From NCBI GenBank assembly GCA_027031145.1, contig JALVEG010000017.1, forward strand, positions 1-5,977: a DNA stretch of 5,977 nt, written 5' to 3'. This DNA comes from Saprospiraceae bacterium (GTDB lineage Bacteria > Bacteroidota > Bacteroidia > Chitinophagales > Saprospiraceae). The notes below the pieces were generated by a model. It did no database searches. It saw only the letters and a list, made by a program, of their open reading frames with translations, and was not told the DNA's origin. Numbering within the stretch: position 1 is the stretch's first letter; each line of letters begins with the position of its first letter. Below, in pieces: positions 1 to 3,990 of the stretch. Made by a program: the position numbers and the translations under genes.

Positions 1-38
1 ATATTTTAAATGCAACCAGAAGGGGAGGGATTGTCTTT

Positions 39-971
39 ATGGACAAAAATGATGTTTTTGTATTGGCTGAATCATACGATAAACCAAATTCATTATCTTT
101 GGTTTACTTTTCAAACCCCGATAAAATAAATGCCGAATTTCTTAAATTTGTTTTTGATAAAATATCTATTAATGAAATATTCATTCATCATTTGTTTAAA
201 AAAAGGGCTCTAGAAATAATAAACGATTTTGACAACTCAAAAATAATAGATGAGAAAGTATCCAAAGAAATTTCTTCCTATAAAGATGAGGATACCTTTC
301 CCCAAGTGATTTTTCCTGTGAAAAATTTACCCAAACACAATAACAGCTATTTTTTGAAAAATAAATATTTAAGCGGAATTCTTTTATCAAGCGGTGATAA
401 TTCATTTAAGCAAGGCGTTCTTGAATATCTTAATATTTCAAAGAAAAATATCAATGAGCCCGAAGAGTTTACTATTTTAATCGAAAAAGATTCCAAAGAA
501 AGACTTATAGAATTGATAAATGAGATAATATTAGCAGTTTTTGATAATTGGAGTAAAAATAAAAAAAGCTCTCCTGAACTTGAAGAATACTATCTAAAGC
601 CAATTTTAAATCTTACTAAAATTCTTCTTGATAAAAATAATCTGTTAAACAAAAATAACAAAATTATATTCAGAGCATTTTATGATACAAAAATTGAAAA
701 AGGAGGATTTTGGATGGGGGAGTATATAAAGAAAAAGTCCCTCCTTATTCCACATGTAATTTTGACTGATTATTTCTACAAAGAACAATATAAATTTTTG
801 CTTTTTGATATAATTTTGTATGCTTATTCAAAAAATATTGATTTTATAAACTTAGGAGGATCTGAAGATAAAGAACAATTTAAAATCAAATCTTCACCTA
901 AAATTTTATTTGAAGATAATTTAGTTGAAAGAAAATTGTACACAGTGTATATATCACGCACACCTAATTAA
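39..971 (+). CDS. Putative FemAB/GNAT-fold acyltransferase-like protein
   Basis: This encodes 310 residues. The start is well supported by a purine-rich Shine-Dalgarno (AGGGGAGG at 21-28) ten bases before the ATG. I do not firmly recognise the protein. Its C-terminus has GGFWMGEYI (222-230), then a helix-rich stretch, then INLGGSE (270-276) followed by FK (281-282). This resembles the 'lnlGGse..l..FK.kf' signature near the end of FemAB-like and DUF2156-like members of the GNAT fold, which transfer aminoacyl or acyl groups from tRNA or CoA. The N-terminal 200 residues are Lys/Asn/Ile-rich and show no motif I can name. There is no signal peptide or membrane segment, so it is probably cytoplasmic. 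It appears to be transcribed alone, since the next gene is convergent. The coding call is secure and the fold assignment is an inference from one short motif. Confidence 0.85.
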   Translation: MDKNDVFVLAESYDKPNSLSLVYFSNPDKINAEFLKFVFDKISINEIFIHHLFKKRALEIINDFDNSKIIDEKVSKEISSYKDEDTFPQVIFPVKNLPKHNNSYFLKNKYLSGILLSSGDNSFKQGVLEYLNISKKNINEPEEFTILIEKDSKERLIELINEIILAVFDNWSKNKKSSPELEEYYLKPILNLTKILLDKNNLLNKNNKIIFRAFYDTKIEKGGFWMGEYIKKKSLLIPHVILTDYFYKEQYKFLLFDIILYAYSKNIDFINLGGSEDKEQFKIKSSPKILFEDNLVERKLYTVYISRTPN

Positions 972-1054
972 TCGCAGGCTAAAACTTGTTTGTATATAAA
1001 ACAACCAATTTATGGTATAAAGATTATTGTTATTGTTTTTTTCTAAAATGAAAA

Positions 1055-1083
1055 ACCCGGTAAATCATTTTGATTTACCGGGT
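1055..1083 (-). terminator. Rho-independent terminator of the small membrane-protein gene
   Basis: This is a perfect 13-bp inverted repeat: ACCCGGTAAATCA at 1055-1067, a 3-base loop, and its exact complement at 1071-1083. Read on the minus strand, it begins five bases after the TGA of the gene at 1089-1331 and runs directly into a T-tract (the complement of AAAAA at 1051-1055). It therefore terminates that gene. On the plus strand the following bases are not T-rich until about 1094, so it would be a poorer stop for the 39-971 gene, but that gene has no other good terminator and may share it. Confidence 0.9.
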
Positions 1084-1088
1084 GTTGA

Positions 1089-1331
1089 TCATGATTTTTT
1101 TCTTATTATTTTTATGAGTGATACCAGGGATATTGTTCCCCAGATACATTCCAGCACGAATACTGGCCATGCTTTTTGAGCAAACACATTTACCCCAATA
1201 CCAATTACTCCAAATAAATTGAGTAATTGATACAAAGCGCTTTGCCCAGTAACTTTTTTGAAGGAAATCGCATAGTATGCGATTAATACCAAAATCATTC
1301 CAATCCAACCGATAATTTCTGTTATAGGCAT
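1089..1331 (-). CDS. CBU_0592-family small integral membrane protein
   Basis: This encodes 80 residues with three hydrophobic stretches at about 4-22, 33-50 and 55-76, ending in a basic tail (IRKKS). The pattern GWIGMILVLIAYY, then ALYQLLNLFG, then a Trp-containing third helix (CIWGTISL) matches what I know of the CBU_0592-like family. That is a widespread small inner-membrane protein family with no established function. I chose the ATG at 1331 because AAGGGGG lies about seven bases upstream of it. An in-frame ATG 13 codons earlier (ending at 1370) would add the basic stretch MFINFNKKRRGRE and would place the Shine-Dalgarno inside the coding region. It is transcribed alone, from a promoter at 1383-1411 to the terminator at 1055-1083. 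The family assignment is by memory of the motif pattern. Confidence 0.85.
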   Translation of the reverse strand: MPITEIIGWIGMILVLIAYYAISFKKVTGQSALYQLLNLFGVIGIGVNVFAQKAWPVFVLECIWGTISLVSLIKIIRKKS

Positions 1332-1382
1332 TTCGCGCCCCCTTCTTTTTTTGTTAAAGTTAATGAACAATTAAATCAAATA

Positions 1383-1411
1383 ACAATAACATATTTTGAT
1401 TTTTTTGTCAA
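1383..1411 (-). promoter_or_regulatory. Sigma70-type promoter for the CBU_0592-like gene
   Basis: Read on the minus strand this is TTGACA (1411-1406), a 17-base spacer, then TATTGT (1388-1383). A TGT immediately before the -10 box gives an extended -10. The -35 is a consensus match and the spacing is optimal. Transcription would start near 1376, giving a leader of about 45 bases that contains the Shine-Dalgarno. It lies back to back with the promoter repeat that begins at 1417 on the other strand. Confidence 0.7.
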
Positions 1412-1416
1412 CAATT

Positions 1417-1548
1417 TATGCAGTTAACAGGTGTTACCTCTTACTATATCAAGTATCACTCCTATATGTGTTAACTGTACAATTGTTGCAGAGCGTTATT
1501 TACTGTTATATAATTGTTATGTAGTTATATAGTGCGAGTATTTTTGTA
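1417..1548 (+). repeat. Promoter-carrying direct repeat, copy 1
   Basis: Bases 1417-1534 match 2216-2333 at 115 of 118 positions. The differences are at 1462, 1476 and 1479. After a short length difference, homology resumes as GAGTATTTT(T/C)GTA at 1536-1548 (2341-2353 in copy 2). The unit contains a 9-bp inverted repeat, CAGTTAACA at 1421-1429 and TGTTAACTG at 1469-1477, then a sigma70 promoter, then several GTTAT-type words (1505, 1517, 1524). No coding potential is visible. Copies lie upstream of the SpeD-like gene and of the methyltransferase gene in the same orientation. The element could be a duplicated promoter region, part of an integron attI/promoter platform, or a small mobile promoter unit. 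Confidence 0.92.
1486..1514 (+). promoter_or_regulatory. Sigma70-type promoter inside repeat copy 1
   Basis: TTGCAG (1486-1491), a 17-base spacer and a consensus TATAAT (1509-1514). Transcription would start around 1521, leaving a leader of about 140 bases that crosses the putative cassette junction at 1591 before the SpeD-like gene. The long leader fits a promoter outside the cassette driving an inserted promoterless gene. Confidence 0.7.
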
Positions 1549-1590
1549 GTGATATAAAAATTATAATCAAAATTGTTCGTCAATAAACGA

Positions 1591-1599
1591 GTTATACGA
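1591..1599 (+). other. Putative left cassette junction (R'-type core site)
   Basis: GTTATAC (1591-1597) is close to the integron core consensus GTTRRRY, in a variant familiar from Vibrio-type sites. With GA following, these nine bases are the exact reverse complement of TCGTATAAC at 2065-2073, the left end of the attC-like element behind the SpeD-like gene. Recombination would fall between G1591 and T1592. Upstream, TCGT and ACGA flank CAATAA as a small hairpin (about 1578-1590). I cannot tell whether the upstream half belongs to an attI or to a previous attC. Confidence 0.5.
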
Positions 1600-1662
1600 C
1601 ATTTGCCTTCGTGCGCCTCAAAAAGAAAACTTATTAAAGTTACATAATTTATCAATTATAAT

Positions 1663-2004
1663 ATGAAGGATTTAGCCCCAAAAATTTATCGTCAAAGACT
1701 AATTATAGAAGGGAAATGTGACCAGCCCATCACAGATAGTCAAATCAAAGAATATTTAGTCAAACTTTCAGAAGTTTTGAAAATGACTACGTTAATTGAT
1801 CCTGTCACACATAAGTCTGATAAATACGGATGGGCTGGATGGATTCACTGGGATAGCTCTGGCTGTCATTTCTATGCATGGGACAAACCATTTCCCTTCT
1901 TTAGTGCAGATATCTACACCTGTAAGAAATTTGATGTAGATACTGCTGTTAATTTTACAAAAGAATTTTTTGGGGCTAAAGAGATAGTTTTCAAAAGTGT
2001 GTAA
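1663..2004 (+). CDS. SpeD/S-adenosylmethionine decarboxylase-like protein
   Basis: This encodes 113 residues, about the length of the short bacterial SpeD class. SpeD proteins self-cleave at a serine to make a pyruvoyl group and decarboxylate S-adenosylmethionine for spermidine synthesis. The region WIHWDSSGCHFYAWD (60-74) followed by FFSADIYTC (79-87) aligns with the SpeD core (ESHITIHTWPE, then DVFTC) with one insertion. Ser66 falls at the cleavage serine and Cys87 at the conserved cysteine. The usual E-S-H is S-S-G, and the catalytic histidine five residues after the serine is Tyr71 (a His is at +3). The substrate may therefore differ from AdoMet, for example an amino acid, or the protein may be inactive. 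The start is the only ATG, since an in-frame stop lies at 1645, and no Shine-Dalgarno is visible. Family membership is by motif memory. Confidence 0.85.
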   Translation: MKDLAPKIYRQRLIIEGKCDQPITDSQIKEYLVKLSEVLKMTTLIDPVTHKSDKYGWAGWIHWDSSGCHFYAWDKPFPFFSADIYTCKKFDVDTAVNFTKEFFGAKEIVFKSV

Positions 2005-2064
2005 CGGCGCATTACGGCAAACGCTTCGGGGACGCTGCGCTTTCATCGCTACCACTCCTCACCC
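2005..2064. other. GC-rich cassette 3' spacer
   Basis: Between the SpeD-like stop and the attC-like site lies a GC-rich stretch unlike the AT-rich surroundings. It contains GCGCA (2007-2011) and TGCGC (2036-2040) as a weak inverted pair, and GCTTCGGGG in between. There is no T-tract, so I do not call a terminator. The composition shift supports an origin different from the flanking chromosome. Confidence 0.4.
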
Positions 2065-2183
2065 TCGTATAACAGGCATTAACAGGAAAATCACTCGGAT
2101 CGTGATTTTCCCAAATTGAGTTCTCAGCTCTGTTCCCTTCAGTCACGAGGAGAACTCAACTTCTATTAATGCCGATGTTAGGC
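2065..2183 (+). other. Putative integron attC recombination site
   Basis: The order and symmetry match attC. R'' is GTATAAC (2067-2073), followed by one spacer base and L'' GGCATTAA (2075-2082). The right side mirrors this with L' TTAATGCC (2166-2173), the spacer GAT, and R' GTTAGGC (2177-2183), which fits GTTRRRY exactly. The L arms are an exact 8-bp inverted repeat. The unequal spacers (A versus GAT) are the kind of asymmetry that directs integrase to one strand of the folded site. The length of about 117 bases falls within the range known for attC sites. R' and R'' pair imperfectly here but would pair perfectly with the left junction at 1591-1599, as expected for a hybrid site in an array. 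The centre contains two further hairpins, listed separately. Confidence 0.6.
2085..2159. repeat. Two tandem 10-bp hairpins in the centre of the attC-like site
   Basis: Hairpin one is GGAAAATCAC (2085-2094) with GTGATTTTCC (2102-2111) and a 7-base loop. Hairpin two is TTGAGTTCTC (2116-2125) with GAGAACTCAA (2150-2159) and a 24-base loop. Both stems are perfect. With the outer L arms paired, the single strand would fold as a three-way junction with two arms, instead of the one long hairpin usual for attC. Neither stem is followed by a T-tract, so these are not ordinary terminators. Confidence 0.8.
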
Positions 2184-2215
2184 GAAATTAGCGGACAGAA
2201 ACACTTATATACTAC

Positions 2216-2353
2216 TATGCAGTTAACAGGTGTTACCTCTTACTATATCAAGTATCACTCTTATATGTGTTAACCGTGCAATTGTTGCAGAGCGTTATTT
2301 ACTGTTATATAATTGTTATGTAGTTATATAGTGATATATAGAGTATTTTCGTA
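2216..2353 (+). repeat. Promoter-carrying direct repeat, copy 2
   Basis: This is the second copy of the unit at 1417-1548, offset by 799 bases, with 115 of 118 identical positions over 2216-2333. It then has a short insertion (ATATATA in place of C) before the shared GAGTATTTT(T/C)GTA. The dyad is CAGTTAACA (2220-2228) with TGTTAACCG (2268-2276), one mismatch relative to copy 1. This copy ends two bases before the methyltransferase ATG, so here the repeat is effectively the gene's whole upstream control region. It begins about 33 bases after the attC-like R' box. Confidence 0.92.
2285..2313 (+). promoter_or_regulatory. Sigma70-type promoter for the methyltransferase gene
   Basis: TTGCAG (2285-2290), a 17-base spacer and a consensus TATAAT (2308-2313), identical to the promoter in copy 1. 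Transcription would start near 2320, giving a short leader of about 36 bases before the ATG at 2356. The GTTAAC dyad upstream (2220-2276) could be a binding site for a regulator acting on both copies. Confidence 0.75.
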
Positions 2354-2355
2354 TA

Positions 2356-3123
2356 ATGAGAAATATGCATTCTGAAAATTACAACTCAAAAGTTCTCGTA
2401 GAAATGTGGACGGATTTTATTAATTGGGATAAAAGACGTTTGGGTGAAAACGGATTTCTTCTCAATACTTTGCAAAAATTCCATTGTCAGAAAATTTTTG
2501 ATGCTTGCCTTGGCGACGGTGCTGATTCGATTTATCTTTTGAAAAATGGGTTTAATGTGACAAGTAATGACTTAGATAAATTGTTTATCAAAAAAGCACA
2601 AGAAAATGCTAAAAAACATGATGTCATATTAAATGTTACTGAATATGATTGGAGAGACCTAGATAAACATTTTGAAAAAAAGAGTTTTGATGCCGTTTTA
2701 TGTTTGGGTAACTCATTAACATATCTTTTTAACAAAAAGGATCAACTTAAGACTCTCAAAAATTTTCTTTACATATTAAGAGATAATGGAATTTTAATTA
2801 TTGATGAAAGAAATTATCAATATTTTTTGGATAAGAGAGAGGAAATCCTTGAAAATGGGGAATTTCGATATTCTGGGAAGTATGTTTATTGTGGCGATAA
2901 AGTGCATGGTAAACCTATCGAAATTTCCGATGATAAGGTTCGCATGGAATATACAGATGAAAAAACAGGAAAGAAAGGATACCTTGTTCTTTATCCTTTC
3001 AAGAGAGGAGAACTTTTGAATTTATTAAAAGAAGCAGGATACACTAAAATTGAACAATATTCTGATTACAAAAAAGAATATAATCAAGATGCAGATTTCT
3101 ACCAGTATGTTTGTGTTAAGTAA
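2356..3123 (+). CDS. Glycine/sarcosine N-methyltransferase-like SAM-dependent methyltransferase
   Basis: This encodes 255 residues with a class I Rossmann methyltransferase core. Motif I is IFDACLGDGADSIYL (47-61) with the SAM-binding D49, G53 and G55. SNDLDK (70-75) holds the acidic ribose-binding residue. YDWRDL (97-102), FDAVLCLGNSLTYL (111-124) and IIDERNYQYF (148-157) follow. The 'LGNS' and 'IDxRNY' words and the N-terminal MWTDFINWDKR (17-27) are what I associate with glycine N-methyltransferase and glycine/sarcosine methyltransferases, which methylate the amino group of glycine or sarcosine, sometimes toward betaine. The substrate here is unproven. An in-frame stop at 2332 limits the N-terminus, and Met4 (2365) is an alternative start. 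Neither start has a good Shine-Dalgarno. The gene stands directly behind repeat copy 2 and its promoter. No terminator follows closely. Confidence 0.9.
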   Translation: MRNMHSENYNSKVLVEMWTDFINWDKRRLGENGFLLNTLQKFHCQKIFDACLGDGADSIYLLKNGFNVTSNDLDKLFIKKAQENAKKHDVILNVTEYDWRDLDKHFEKKSFDAVLCLGNSLTYLFNKKDQLKTLKNFLYILRDNGILIIDERNYQYFLDKREEILENGEFRYSGKYVYCGDKVHGKPIEISDDKVRMEYTDEKTGKKGYLVLYPFKRGELLNLLKEAGYTKIEQYSDYKKEYNQDADFYQYVCVK

Positions 3124-3503
3124 CGACAGATTATGAGAAAAATTCTTGTAGGATTTACCTAAATTCGCTTCGCAAACTTTTTGTAATTCTGATTTTATGT
3201 GCAATTATCTTCCATTCAATTACTATCAAAAATAAATTTCGTTCTCTGTCATGTCAAATGCGACGCCGTTCAGTAGGTGATTTTTTTAAGACTAAGATTA
3301 TTTTGGTGATAATAAATGTATTAATTTTTTATTGTGGATATATGTTTCTTTGATGTAATTGCGTAGTTTTATCTTATGTTTTATAATTTTTAACAAACCA
3401 CTACGGGTATTGCATTTATGGGTAAATTATTAAAATAATTTAAGTTTGTTCTTTATAAAGTCATAAAGAAAAAAATTAGAACCAAACAAATAGGAGGTAA
3501 TAA
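3124..3503. other. Gene-free stretch with a possible decayed attC and a gene promoter
   Basis: There is no credible ORF in these 380 bases. The ATGs at 3133 and nearby open frames of at most about a dozen codons. An imperfect inverted repeat joins ACCTAAA and TCGCA (3157-3163, 3170-3174) with TGCGA and TAGGT (3259-3263, 3274-3278), in the position where the attC of a methyltransferase cassette would be expected. Farther on are a promoter candidate (3359-3387) and an AT dyad, TAAATTATT (3423-3431) with AATAATTTA (3434-3442), in the leader of the next gene. Confidence 0.5.
3359..3387 (+). promoter_or_regulatory. Candidate promoter for the two-helix membrane protein gene
   Basis: TATAAT at 3382-3387 has TTGCGT (3359-3364) 17 bases upstream. 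The -10 is consensus and the -35 matches at only three of six positions. The leader would be about 110 bases and includes the AT-rich dyad at 3423-3442. In such AT-rich DNA a chance TATAAT is common, so this is tentative. Confidence 0.4.
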
Positions 3504-3809
3504 ATGGAAGGAAAGCAAAAAGAAGTGTTGGATTACGAGATGGTGAGGATTATGCAATATTTAGATATTTGTGCATTTTTATTGTGGACAGTTTTTATTT
3601 TTATTGGAGTGATAACTGGCGCTCTTTTGGTGAGTTGTTTTATCCTTGATTTGTTAGGCCTTGTAATTCCAACCGTTCCACATTTGTATCTTTGGATGAT
3701 TGGGATTGTTGTGTTTTGTGTTATTGCTGCAGTCGGCATACTGAAGCTTGGAGAGAAGATTCAAAAGCGGTATTATTTGCGCAGGTCATCTAGCATAATA
3801 ATTCCATAA
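3504..3809 (+). CDS. Small two-helix membrane protein of unknown function
   Basis: This encodes 101 residues. The start is set by a consensus Shine-Dalgarno, AGGAGGT at 3492-3498, five bases before the ATG. A short charged N-terminus (about 1-20) precedes a long hydrophobic stretch at about 22-52. A Pro-containing turn (VIPTVPH, 54-60) follows, then a second helix at about 61-82 and a basic tail (KLGEKIQKRYYLRR). The positive-inside rule suggests that both ends face the cytoplasm. I do not recognise a family and see no catalytic motif. It is a single-gene transcript ending at the terminator at 3820-3846, convergent with the secreted-protein gene. Its strong ribosome binding site contrasts with the two genes of the upstream accessory block. 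Confidence 0.85.
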   Translation: MEGKQKEVLDYEMVRIMQYLDICAFLLWTVFIFIGVITGALLVSCFILDLLGLVIPTVPHLYLWMIGIVVFCVIAAVGILKLGEKIQKRYYLRRSSSIIIP

Positions 3810-3819
3810 TATCTGCAAT

Positions 3820-3846
3820 AGGGGAGCATAGATGTTCCCTTTTTTA
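3820..3846 (+). terminator. Rho-independent terminator of the two-helix membrane protein gene
   Basis: AGGGGAGCA (3820-3828), the loop TAGA, then TGTTCCCTT (3833-3841) form a 9-bp stem with two G-T wobbles. It runs into a T-tract (3840-3846) and begins eleven bases after the stop codon. Orientation and distance fit the gene at 3504-3809. Confidence 0.8.
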
Positions 3847-3990
3847 TTATTCTATTTTTATTGCAGCATAAGATGGATTATGGTTATTAATAAATAACCC
3901 AATCTCAATCTCTATGTACTTTATTGTGGTAATATAGAAGAGCACAGGGGAAAGGGGTGTTTGATGTTTTTGTGACCGTAATTATGTAAC
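3847..3990. other. Convergent intergenic region
   Basis: No gene is seen. A perfect AT-rich hairpin, GGTTATT (3882-3888) with AATAACC (3893-3899), has no T-tract on either strand. A purine-rich Shine-Dalgarno-like run, AGGGGAAAGGGG (about 3945-3956), precedes an ATG at 3964 that stops after three codons. I found no clear minus-strand terminator for the secreted-protein gene. Confidence 0.4.

Larger units (their letters stand above)
1592..2177 (+). mobile_element. Putative integron gene cassette carrying a SpeD-like gene
   Basis: The proposed cassette runs from T1592 to G2177 (586 bp) and holds one gene in the forward direction followed at once by an attC-like site, which is the standard cassette plan. 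If it were excised and circularised, G2177 would join TTATACGA and recreate an R' box perfectly complementary to R'' (TCGTATAAC, 2065-2073). The gene has no promoter of its own within the cassette, and the promoter in repeat copy 1 lies outside and points into it. The 3' non-coding part (2005-2066) is visibly GC-richer than the surroundings. No integrase gene is in the window, so mobility is inferred from architecture only. Confidence 0.55.

Noticed and set aside
986..1042. TTGTTT/AAACAA hairpin with a later T-run as terminator of the first gene
   Set aside because: The stem is six bp with no stable GC core and the T-run lies about 30 bases away from it.
1657..1662. TATAAT directly before the SpeD-like ATG as a promoter -10
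   Set aside because: Transcription would begin inside the coding region, so it cannot serve this start. It is probably chance in AT-rich DNA.
1792..2055. Minus-strand 87-codon frame across the SpeD-like gene
   Set aside because: It overlaps a gene with recognisable family motifs, has no ribosome binding site, and its product looks like shadow translation.
1417..2353. Insertion sequence or composite transposon bounded by the two direct repeats
   Set aside because: No transposase gene, no terminal inverted repeats on the units and no target-site duplication were seen. The interval holds only the SpeD-like gene and the attC-like site.
1417..2353. CRISPR array
   Set aside because: There are only two repeats of about 118 bp separated by a gene-sized interval, with no short regular repeat-spacer pattern anywhere in the window.
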